NCBI RefSeq assembly: GCF_015082335.1
Contig: NZ_BLRL01000016.1
Coordinates: forward strand, 1-64,000
Reading direction: 5' to 3'
From: Moritella sp. F3
GTDB lineage: Bacteria; Pseudomonadota; Gammaproteobacteria; Enterobacterales; Moritellaceae
DNA length: 64,000 nucleotides
The notes under the pieces: model-generated
Databases searched by the model: none
The model's input: only the letters and a program-made list of their open reading frames with translations
What the model was told of the DNA's origin: nothing
Position numbers and translations under genes: made by a program
Part shown: positions 45,026 through 52,899 of the stretch, piece by piece
Layout of the letters: each line of letters begins with the position of its first letter
How positions within the stretch are numbered: the stretch's first letter is position 1

Positions 45026-45754
45026 ATGCAACAACGCGATCAGATTTTCTCAGCCCCGTTAGATCAAATCGGTGATTTCACCTTTGACGAACGTGTTGCA
45101 GAAGTATTTCCGGATATGATTAAACGCTCTGTACCCGGTTACTCAAATATCATTTCTGCGATTGGCATGATGACCGCGCGTTATGCGCAAGATAATACCC
45201 AACTTTATGATTTAGGTTGCTCACTGGGCGCTGCGACGATTGCTATGCGCCGTAACGTACAAGCAAGCAACTGTAATATCGTAGCGATAGATAACTCACA
45301 AGCCATGCTAGAGCGTTGTGAGCGCCATTTATCGGCTTATAAAAGTGATACGCCAGTACAAGTATTGTGTGACGATATTTGTGCAGTGGATATCACCAAT
45401 GCATCTATTGTGGTGCTGAACTTTACCCTGCAGTTTATTCCATCAGCAGAGCGCCAAGCACTTCTTGCTAAAATTTATGCCGGTTTAGTCCCAGGCGGTA
45501 TTTTGATCTTGTCAGAAAAATTCTGCTTTGGTGATGAAAACGTCAATGATTTGCTGATTAATTTACACGAAGATTTTAAACGTGCTAATGGTTATAGCGA
45601 GTTAGAAATCAGTCAAAAGCGCAGCGCGATTGAAGATGTGATGCGTCCCGATAGCATAGAAACTCATTTAAAACGACTTAAAGAAATTGGCTTTAGCAGC
45701 GCAAACTCTTGGTTCCAGTGTTTTAATTTTGGCTCTATGGTTGCGATAAAATAG
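45026..45754 (+). CDS. cmoA: CmoA, carboxy-S-adenosyl-L-methionine synthase
   Basis: The 242-aa AdoMet-binding protein has the CmoA pattern: FTFDERVAEVFPDMIKRSVPGY near the start, then the YDLGCSLGAATIAMRRN nucleotide loop and a late HEDFKRANGYSELEISQKR segment. It makes carboxy-SAM from AdoMet and prephenate for the wobble uridine cmo5U34. The ATG at 45026 is preferred; the longer frame starts at TTG. It is followed by cmoB. Confidence 0.97.
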   Translation: MQQRDQIFSAPLDQIGDFTFDERVAEVFPDMIKRSVPGYSNIISAIGMMTARYAQDNTQLYDLGCSLGAATIAMRRNVQASNCNIVAIDNSQAMLERCERHLSAYKSDTPVQVLCDDICAVDITNASIVVLNFTLQFIPSAERQALLAKIYAGLVPGGILILSEKFCFGDENVNDLLINLHEDFKRANGYSELEISQKRSAIEDVMRPDSIETHLKRLKEIGFSSANSWFQCFNFGSMVAIK

Positions 45755-45843
45755 GGTTGCCATTAAATCAGCGCAAGCAATAGCGACAATACACCGAACT
45801 AATTTTAAGCAGTAGCATTAATTGAACGTAATATAGGTTACCC

Positions 45844-46836
45844 ATGATCGACTTTTCAAATTTTTACCAGATAATTGCAAAAAACAAGTTACACCATTGG
45901 TTATACACCCTACCCGCGCAAATGCACGAGTGGGAACGCGAACACAAACATGGTTTTTTACCGCGCTGGGAAAAGGTACTAAAGAAGCTACCTAAGATTG
46001 AAACTAAGCACATTAACATCACCGACAAATTTGAAGTTGGCGCGCCAGGTGAATTAAGCGAAAGCGACCTGCGTAAAACCGAAAGCCTGTTACAAAAATT
46101 CCACCCGTGGCGTAAAGGCCCGTTCAACATCCATGGCATTCACATTGATACTGAATGGCGCAGTGATTGGAAATGGGAACGCCTACGTGAATTTATCTCA
46201 CCATTAAAATACCGTTACGTGCTTGATGTTGGTTGCGGTAGCGGCTATCACATGTGGCGTATGCTGGGTGATGACGCTGAATTTGTTGTGGGTATCGACC
46301 CAAGCCAATTATTTTTAGTGCAGTTTGAAGCGATCCGTCACTTTGCCAATAACGATCAACGCGTACATTTATTACCACTTGGTATTCAAGAATTACCTAA
46401 ATTACGTGCCTTCGACACAGTTTTCTCGATGGGTGTCCTGTATCATCGCAAATCGCCAATCGATCATATAGAACAGCTTAAAAATCAGCTACGAGATGGC
46501 GGTGAATTAGTATTAGAAACATTAGTCATTGATGGTGATGACCAAGCCGTATTAGTACCGGGCGATCGTTATGCACAAATGCGTAATGTCTGGTTCTTAC
46601 CAAGCTGCGCGGCACTTAAACTGTGGGTTGAAAAACTCGGTTTTGAAAATGTTCGCATCGTGGATGTCTCTGATACCAGTATCGAAGAACAGCGCGCAAC
46701 AGAATGGATGCGTAATGAGTCTTTAGTTGATTTCCTTGATCCAAACGACCACAGTAAAACAGTCGAAGGCTACCCAGCACCAAAGCGCGCGGTATTAATT
46801 GCGACAAAACCTTATGCTGAACCGTTAGACGAATAA
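45844..46836 (+). CDS. cmoB: CmoB, tRNA U34 carboxymethyltransferase
   Basis: The 330-aa protein has the CmoB-specific N-terminal half (W-x-x-WERLREFISPLKYR) and a methyltransferase core with VLDVGCGSGYHMWRM and FDTVFSMGVLYHRKSP. It transfers the carboxymethyl group of carboxy-SAM to hydroxyuridine 34 of tRNA. It follows cmoA by 89 bases. A GC-rich hairpin without a T tract (46842-46866) lies just after the stop. Confidence 0.97.
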   Translation: MIDFSNFYQIIAKNKLHHWLYTLPAQMHEWEREHKHGFLPRWEKVLKKLPKIETKHINITDKFEVGAPGELSESDLRKTESLLQKFHPWRKGPFNIHGIHIDTEWRSDWKWERLREFISPLKYRYVLDVGCGSGYHMWRMLGDDAEFVVGIDPSQLFLVQFEAIRHFANNDQRVHLLPLGIQELPKLRAFDTVFSMGVLYHRKSPIDHIEQLKNQLRDGGELVLETLVIDGDDQAVLVPGDRYAQMRNVWFLPSCAALKLWVEKLGFENVRIVDVSDTSIEEQRATEWMRNESLVDFLDPNDHSKTVEGYPAPKRAVLIATKPYAEPLDE

Positions 46837-46929
46837 AATGATTGAGGCGCTTAATACGCGCCTCAACTGACAACAAGCGCATTAAATGATGCGCATTGCC
46901 CATAGATTAATTTAGAGTTAACGTTAGAA

Positions 46930-47745
46930 ATGGATACTTTCAAAAAACCTCATCAATTAATTAAAGCTGTCATACTTAGCGCCCTACTTTCAGGCTGCGC
47001 CAATGTCGATCAATTTCTCAATCAAGGAGAAAGAGCTGAGCAGCTGACAGTGCAAATCGAACAGCAAAGCGAACAAATAGCCTTATTAGTTGAGCAACAA
47101 AATACTATTTTAGCAACATTAAGTCAGCAACCTGAATTCTTCGAGCAGCAAAAGCAAAATATCACTGAGCTTAATACCAAACTTGAAGATTACGTGAAAT
47201 TACGCCAACAGATCGACAACAACAGTAAAAATATCGCGATCTATGAAGCACAACATAAATTAGACGAAAGTAAAAACGGGCTTGTTATTACACAGTCTTC
47301 TGAAGCAATAACTCCGCTTGATAAAAGAGTGATCGGTTCTGAAGAACTTGTGCTACTTGATGATTTAACTGAAAAATTTAAAGCTCGTATCGATACCGGT
47401 GCTACAACATCATCATTAAACGCGACAGACATTGTTGAATTTGAACGTGATGGCACAAAATGGGTACGATTTAGCTTCAATAAAAACCTTACTGATAGCC
47501 AAATCATCGAAGCGAAGGTAGCGCGTACCATTTTAATTCGTCAAGCGAATAGCACAGAACCAACACGCCGCCCTATTATTGAATTACCGGTCCAACTAGG
47601 CGATATAAAAACCCTTACCGAGTTTACCCTCGCCGACCGTAGTCACATGTCTTTCCCGGTATTACTGGGCCGTACATTCTTAAAAGATATTGTCATGGTT
47701 GATGTCGCTCGTACTTACACATCAAGCGAAACCATCACTCAGTAA
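46930..47745 (+). CDS. Lipoprotein with DTG retropepsin-like ('zinc protease') domain, copy 1
   Basis: The 271-aa protein has a lipobox LLSGC, a Gln/Glu-rich coiled coil (about 30-100), and a C-terminal domain of the family annotated as 'ATP-dependent zinc protease'. That domain contains RIDTGATTSSL with the Asp155-Thr-Gly aspartyl-protease motif, then SHMSFPVLLGRTFLKD. It is a paralogue of the next protease gene, sharing the DTG region and the LGRTFLKDI block. It lies alone, 403 bases before the second copy. The target is unknown. Confidence 0.83.
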   Translation: MDTFKKPHQLIKAVILSALLSGCANVDQFLNQGERAEQLTVQIEQQSEQIALLVEQQNTILATLSQQPEFFEQQKQNITELNTKLEDYVKLRQQIDNNSKNIAIYEAQHKLDESKNGLVITQSSEAITPLDKRVIGSEELVLLDDLTEKFKARIDTGATTSSLNATDIVEFERDGTKWVRFSFNKNLTDSQIIEAKVARTILIRQANSTEPTRRPIIELPVQLGDIKTLTEFTLADRSHMSFPVLLGRTFLKDIVMVDVARTYTSSETITQ

Positions 47746-48148
47746 TTAATACCATTATTAATGTAGAGTGCGGCGTAATGTATTATCTCGCATTCTACAA
47801 CTCCTATAACAATCCCCCTCCAGTAATAATCAGCCCCGATAAATTACAAATTTTAAACAACGACCGTATAAATAATTGATATATAACTATTGTATTAGAG
47901 ATGTTTCACATTTATGGTATGTCATACTATCGTTGTTGTGAACATCAAACTTAAAAACAACTATAATCGATTCAATACCATCGTTTTGAGATAGGCAGTC
48001 ACTACGCTTAAGGGAAACAAGCGGTTTTTTAAATATAAATTTATTATTATGTTAAAAATATATATTTTTATATAGGAATAACGGAACTATTATCCCACTT
48101 TAGTGAACTAACCCTCTTTTTTCATCAGTCTATAGGGCCAAATACCTA
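47746..48148. other. 403-base intergenic region with an AT palindrome
   Basis: This is the region between the two protease paralogues. It holds an 18-bp A/T palindrome (TAAAAATAT / ATATTTTTA, 48053-48070), about 80 bases before the second copy. No ORF is supported. It probably carries the promoter of the four-domain system that follows. Confidence 0.45.
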
Positions 48149-48952
48149 ATGAAAAATACAACTACAATTCGCACATTAAAAACCTCAAAAGTCGCCATTG
48201 CTAGTGCTCTTAGCCTTGTATTTTTAAATGGCTGTGCCATGACACAAAATAAAGCGAATACAGAGATAGTCAGTAAACAGCAAACACAAATAGAAACAAT
48301 TTTGCAGCAACAACAGCAAATATTAACAACGTTACAAGCACAACCAGATAAGTTCAAAGAACAAGATGAAGCCATTGGCAAACTAACTGAACAACTTGAT
48401 GGATTAGGAGCGCAGAAACCAGCAAGTAAAGTGGTTCCAGTCGTCATACCAACAACACAAAAAGTAAAAAGTGACATCGCTGGTAAAGTTATTCTAGGGC
48501 AAGAGGAATGGATTTGGTTTGATCAATTACAGACTAATTTCAAATCACGTGTCGATACAGGCGCAACAACCTCATCATTAAATGCGACTGACATCGTTAA
48601 ATTTGAACGTGATGGCCGTGATTGGGTTAAATTCAATTTATCCCACAAAGATGATAATGAAGTATTTCCGATTGAAGCACCCGTTGTCCGCACCGTTAAA
48701 ATTCGTCAAACCAATGCCACTAAAGCATTGGAACGCTATGTTGTTAGTATACCCGTTGAGCTTGGTAGTATAAAAACAGAAACTGAATTTACACTAGCAG
48801 ATCGTAGCCGCATGACGTTCCCAATTCTATTAGGCCGCACGTTCTTAAAAGACATTGCAGTTGTCGATGTGGCAAAAGAGTATACTCAACCGAAAAATAA
48901 ACCCGCGTCTATTAAAAAACAACCCACTTCAGCTAAAAAAGGGACTAACTAA
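48149..48952 (+). CDS. Lipoprotein with DTG retropepsin-like ('zinc protease') domain, copy 2
   Basis: The 267-aa protein has a signal ending in FLNGC, a Gln-rich coiled coil (about 40-95), the catalytic-type RVDTGATTSSL (Asp136-Thr-Gly), and SRMTFPILLGRTFLKDI near the end. A basic tail (KKQPTSAKKG) follows. Its stop is two bases before the transglutaminase-like gene, so it is translated with it. It is similar to copy 1 but differs in the linker and the tail. The periplasmic side is the likely site of action. Confidence 0.85.
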   Translation: MKNTTTIRTLKTSKVAIASALSLVFLNGCAMTQNKANTEIVSKQQTQIETILQQQQQILTTLQAQPDKFKEQDEAIGKLTEQLDGLGAQKPASKVVPVVIPTTQKVKSDIAGKVILGQEEWIWFDQLQTNFKSRVDTGATTSSLNATDIVKFERDGRDWVKFNLSHKDDNEVFPIEAPVVRTVKIRQTNATKALERYVVSIPVELGSIKTETEFTLADRSRMTFPILLGRTFLKDIAVVDVAKEYTQPKNKPASIKKQPTSAKKGTN

Positions 48953-48954
48953 TC

Positions 48955-50451
48955 ATGCCTTCTAAGATCCCATTTCGCATTTTCGTTGCGATACTTTTCC
49001 TACTTGGAGTTGGCAGCATTGCACAACGCCATTACACTGGTGAGATCCCTTGGTTACCAGGTGAAACTTACTCAACATGGATGATTGAAGCAAAAGTTGA
49101 ATTTACCGCACAAGGCGATGCAGTTAATGCATCTTTTGCTACACCTTCAACACAAAGCAATTTTACTGTTTTAAATCAAACAGCCGCATCTCCAGGTTAT
49201 GGATTATCGTTTGTTGATGATCGTGCACAATGGACAATTCGTAACGCCGAAGGTAAGCAAGACCTATACTACAAAGTAAATGTGCTAACCAACGATATCC
49301 CATTAGATGTCATTAATGAACAAGATGTGAGTATTCATAAAACGACTTGGTTACCGCCTTATGATATAGCGGCAGAACAAATTGTTAGCAGCGCTATGGA
49401 AAAAAGCGCCGATGCATTTTCATATAGCCGTGAACTTTTGAAATTACTTTCTGCGGATGATTTAGGCCAAAATGCTGAATTAATGCTGCAGCAGAACAGT
49501 AAATCAGATTTATTTGTGGCCTTATTAAATGAAGCCAATATCCCAGCTTTACTGGTTAAAGGTTTGTATCTTGAAGACGGTCGACGTCAGCAACAGCTAC
49601 AACCTTTCGTATTAGTATTTAGCGAAGATGATACTCGCTTAATTGATGTGAAATTAGGTAAAACAGCAGATGCGAAAAACCTCCTGCTTTGGGAACAAAA
49701 CGGCGAACCAACATTAGATCTTATTGGTGGCTCAAACTCGCGTGTGAGCTTCTCTATTATTCAGCAAACTCAGCCTGTGATGCAGGTATTAAAAGAAAAA
49801 GCTGATAGTACTAACCTCTCTAATTTCAGTATTTATAGCCTGCCACTTGAAGAACAAGCGTTATTCAAAGGCATTTTACTTATTCCACTCGGTGTGATGA
49901 TCGTGGTGATGATGCGTATCCTTATTGGACTACGTACATCAGGTACTTTCATGCCGGTTCTAATCGCCATGGCTTTTGTACAAACAAGTTTAGCTACCGG
50001 TCTGATTGGCTTTACTCTGATTGTCGGTATCGGCTTAGTGATCCGTTCTTACCTGTCCCGATTAAACTTACTGCTTGTCTCGCGAATATCCGTGGTCATC
50101 ATTACCGTGATAGCCATTATCTGCCTATTCTCGGTATTATCATACAAAATTGGCTTAACTGAAGGTCTGAAAATCACCTTCTTCCCAATGATTATCCTAT
50201 CTTGGACTATCGAACGTATGTCAATTCTATGGGAAGAAGAGGGCCCGAAAGAAGTATTCGCTCAAGGTGGTGGTAGCTTATTTGTTGCCGTACTTGTCTA
50301 CCTAACAATTAGCAATGAAGTACTCCGTTACTGGGCATTCAACTTCCTCGGTTTACAGCTTATCATTATGTCTATTATCTTAATGCTAGGTACTTATACC
50401 GGTTACCGTTTGCTTGAATTACGCCGCTTTAAAGACATGCAAGGTGACTAA
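48955..50451 (+). CDS. Inactive transglutaminase / 7TM membrane protein
   Basis: The 498-aa protein has an N-terminal membrane anchor (about 7-25), a periplasmic transglutaminase-fold domain (about 35-275) and seven membrane helices (about 300-490). I do not see the Cys-His-Asp triad of an active transglutaminase, in line with the family name 'inactive transglutaminase'. The family typically occurs beside ATP-grasp and DTG-protease genes. It ends in TAATG, overlapping the next start by one base. Confidence 0.84.
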   Translation: MPSKIPFRIFVAILFLLGVGSIAQRHYTGEIPWLPGETYSTWMIEAKVEFTAQGDAVNASFATPSTQSNFTVLNQTAASPGYGLSFVDDRAQWTIRNAEGKQDLYYKVNVLTNDIPLDVINEQDVSIHKTTWLPPYDIAAEQIVSSAMEKSADAFSYSRELLKLLSADDLGQNAELMLQQNSKSDLFVALLNEANIPALLVKGLYLEDGRRQQQLQPFVLVFSEDDTRLIDVKLGKTADAKNLLLWEQNGEPTLDLIGGSNSRVSFSIIQQTQPVMQVLKEKADSTNLSNFSIYSLPLEEQALFKGILLIPLGVMIVVMMRILIGLRTSGTFMPVLIAMAFVQTSLATGLIGFTLIVGIGLVIRSYLSRLNLLLVSRISVVIITVIAIICLFSVLSYKIGLTEGLKITFFPMIILSWTIERMSILWEEEGPKEVFAQGGGSLFVAVLVYLTISNEVLRYWAFNFLGLQLIIMSIILMLGTYTGYRLLELRRFKDMQGD

Positions 50452-51413
50452 TGATGACATTTTCATTTTTTAAAGAGTTTGCTCAACCACGGAAACTAAA
50501 GCAACAGGGTATCTTGGGAATGAACCAGCGTAATAATATGTATATATCACGCTACAACCCAAGAAAGCTGTTTCCATTAGTGGACAACAAACTAAAGACC
50601 AAGCAGATAGCTGAAGACGCTAATGTCAGCACGCCAGAGTTGCTTGGCGTTATTGATAACCAACATTCGGTTAAATCGGTTGATAAGCTTATTGCTGGGC
50701 TTAATGGCTTTGTGATCAAGCCTGCTAAAGGCTCTGGTGGTAAAGGTATTTTAGTCATAACCAAAGTCGAAGGCGGGCGTTATTACAAGCCTAGTGGCAG
50801 CGAATGCTCTATCGATGATATTGAACGTCATTGCTCGAATATCTTAGCGGGTTTATTCTCGCTCGGTGGTGGTATCGATGTCGCGGTTGTGGAAGCACTG
50901 ATCGTCTTTGATGATAGCTTTGAAGGTTATAGCTTTGAAGGTGTGCCAGACGTACGCGTTATTGTATTCAAAGGCATTCCAATGATGGCCATGATGCGTT
51001 TATCAACCTCGATGTCTGATGGTAAGGCTAATTTACACCAAGGCGCTGTCGGTGTTGGTATCAACATCACTACAGGTGAAGCGTTAAACGCGGTTCAGTA
51101 TGATGAAATGGTAAGTCATCACCCTGACACCCAAAAAGAATTAGCGCTGCTAAAAGTACCGCACTGGGAGGAAGTTATTCGGTTAGCTGCTCAGTGTTAT
51201 GATATATCAGGCTTAGGCTATCTTGGTGCCGATGTGGTATTAGATCGTGATCATGGACCTATGCTGCTAGAGTTGAACGCCCGTCCAGGACTGGCGATTC
51301 AGATTGCAAATGGCATGGGATTACTACCAAGATTACAACAAATCGAAGCCGCTAATACCGAAAGCATGAATTTAGACCAACGACTTGCTTATTGTAAGCA
51401 ACATTTCGGTTAA
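50451..51413 (+). CDS. Alpha-L-glutamate ligase-like ATP-grasp protein
   Basis: The 320-aa protein has the ATP-grasp pattern: FVIKPAKGSGGKGILVI (phosphate-binding loop), DVRVIVFKGIPMMAMMRLS, and LGADVVLDRDHGPMLLELNARPG with the Mg-binding Glu and Asn. RimK-like members form amide bonds with glutamate or other amino acids. The start overlaps the preceding gene's stop (TAATG; a second ATG follows at once). It is last in the operon, closed by a terminator. Its acceptor is unknown and may be a peptide or a membrane-side molecule. Confidence 0.86.
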   Translation: MMTFSFFKEFAQPRKLKQQGILGMNQRNNMYISRYNPRKLFPLVDNKLKTKQIAEDANVSTPELLGVIDNQHSVKSVDKLIAGLNGFVIKPAKGSGGKGILVITKVEGGRYYKPSGSECSIDDIERHCSNILAGLFSLGGGIDVAVVEALIVFDDSFEGYSFEGVPDVRVIVFKGIPMMAMMRLSTSMSDGKANLHQGAVGVGINITTGEALNAVQYDEMVSHHPDTQKELALLKVPHWEEVIRLAAQCYDISGLGYLGADVVLDRDHGPMLLELNARPGLAIQIANGMGLLPRLQQIEAANTESMNLDQRLAYCKQHFG

Positions 51414-51447
51414 GAGTCTGAAAAAGTGTTCTGAATAAAAACAACAT

Positions 51448-51487
51448 AAAAAAAGGCATATAGTGAGCGCTATATGCCTTTTTTATT
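51448..51487 (+). terminator. Terminator of the ATP-grasp operon
   Basis: The perfect inverted repeat AAAAAAAGGCATATAG / CTATATGCCTTTTTT, with loop TGAGCG, is followed by TTATT. Confidence 0.93.
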
Positions 51488-51557
51488 CAATACACTGTCA
51501 ACCTACCTAGCGTCGAGCCAAGACAAACTATATTGAATAGAATAATCCAGCCACAAA

Positions 51558-51851
51558 CTAAGCCATTAAATGGCGTAAGTTCATTTCAAAAATCATTTTT
51601 TCAGCAGTACATGTAAATTGTAACGTCACTAGGTAAGCATTTTCACCCTGTGCAGTAAAATCAATCGTGACTTCTTCATCAAATTGCTCATTCACATATG
51701 CTTCAAGTTCACTGCGTTTTTCATCTGCAGCAACTTGTGAATCAAAGGAAATAGGGAAAGATAGCTCAGTATCATCAGGTTGGATAATACTGCCGATTTC
51801 AGCAAATGCACCACAGCAATCTTTAATATCAGTATTGTTATTATTCGACAT
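51558..51851 (-). CDS. YfcZ/YiiS-family protein (DUF406)
   Basis: The 97-aa acidic cytoplasmic protein has the family pattern: a CCGAFAEIGSII start with two adjacent cysteines, the AADEKRSELEAYVNEQF helix and VTLQFTCTAEKMIFEMNLR. The function is unknown. It precedes ferritin, convergent with the ATP-grasp operon. Confidence 0.85.
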   Translation of the reverse strand: MSNNNNTDIKDCCGAFAEIGSIIQPDDTELSFPISFDSQVAADEKRSELEAYVNEQFDEEVTIDFTAQGENAYLVTLQFTCTAEKMIFEMNLRHLMA

Positions 51852-51920
51852 AATTATTCTACCTATTCATTTAAGTTTACGTTCTACACGAGCAACCATA
51901 CCACTAAAGTGTAAGTTAAA

Positions 51921-51960
51921 AAAACAAAAAACCGCTAATACCTAAGCATAAGCGGTTTTA
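51921..51960 (-). terminator. Terminator of the ferritin gene
   Basis: On the minus strand AAAACCGCT / AGCGGTTTT forms a 9-bp stem (14-base loop) followed by TTTTTTGTTTTTTTAAC. It lies after the ferritin stop and before the DUF406 start. Confidence 0.88.
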
Positions 51961-52028
51961 TATCAAAAAAGTCGTCACTTTAAACGAATAACAATACGTT
52001 CACGCGTACAGTGCGATGCTAAAACGAA

Positions 52029-52556
52029 TTAAATCGTGATAGGTGCTGGCGCTGGCGCTTTGCTCATTGCTTTTAATTCTTGATCCATGATGAATAGACC
52101 GTAACCATTATCAACACCAACACGGCGGATTTGGCTAACGATACCATTAAACAAGGCTTCTTCTTCAGTTTGCTCTTCCATTAATGTATTTAGGTGAGCA
52201 ACTGATTGGAAATCTCTTAGTTCATGAGCAAGACCAAGGATTTCAGAAATCGATTCAGTGATCATTACTTCGTGCGCTAACGCCTGGTTAAACACGTCAA
52301 GTAAGTCCGAAAACTCAGACTCAGCCGCAGGAATCGCTTCCATTAATGGCTGGATGCCACGGTCGATCATATAACGGAATAATAACTGAGCGTGAACTTG
52401 CTCTTCAGCAGCATGTTTATAAAAGAAATCACCTGCGCCAATAAAATCAGATGCATAGCAAAAAGACGCCATGCTGCGGTAAAGATGAGATGCAGTAAAT
52501 TCTTTTGTCATTTGTTGGTTAAGCGCTGTCGCCATAACCTTAGATAATTTTGGCAT
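52029..52556 (-). CDS. ftnA: Non-heme ferritin (FtnA-type)
   Basis: This is a 175-aa four-helix ferritin. The ferroxidase ligands are visible in HAAEEQVHAQLL and the later EEQTEEEALFNG, with LYRSMASFCYASDF early. It stores iron as a 24-mer shell. I start at ATG 52556, with AGGA eight bases upstream; the longer frame from 52589 adds no motif. The C-terminal APAPAPITI tail is short and Pro-rich. It is divergent from adhE. Confidence 0.9.
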   Translation of the reverse strand: MPKLSKVMATALNQQMTKEFTASHLYRSMASFCYASDFIGAGDFFYKHAAEEQVHAQLLFRYMIDRGIQPLMEAIPAAESEFSDLLDVFNQALAHEVMITESISEILGLAHELRDFQSVAHLNTLMEEQTEEEALFNGIVSQIRRVGVDNGYGLFIMDQELKAMSKAPAPAPITI

Positions 52557-52779
52557 AGTATTAAATCCTATAATAAACAGTTCAGACAATGCTACCGCAA
52601 CACGTCTTAAATTAACAATAACTTTGTCAAATAGACGAACATTTTCTACGATTAATCATAAAATCATAATTAAACGGTCCACAAGCCAAATTGAAATAAA
52701 ATTACACAATACGTAAATATCTAATATTTACGACCCAGTTAACACTCTTATGAAAATATAATACGTTATTTTACAACAA

Positions 52780-52793
52780 TTGATCTTAATCAA
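52780..52793 (+). promoter_or_regulatory. FNR-type box upstream of adhE
   Basis: TTGAT-CTTA-ATCAA is a perfect FNR consensus palindrome. A candidate -10 TATACT lies at 52815-52820. If that box is used, the start is near 52827 and the FNR site is centred at about -40.5, the class II activator position (-41.5) within one base. This fits induction of adhE without oxygen. Confidence 0.8.
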
Positions 52794-52899
52794 GTTTTAA
52801 TCCCAAATATTACCTATACTTCGAATCAAAGGTATTCATTAAGAGGTAACACTTTGTAAATACTTTTTAAGATTTCAAATTAGTTTTAAGGGAAATAAT

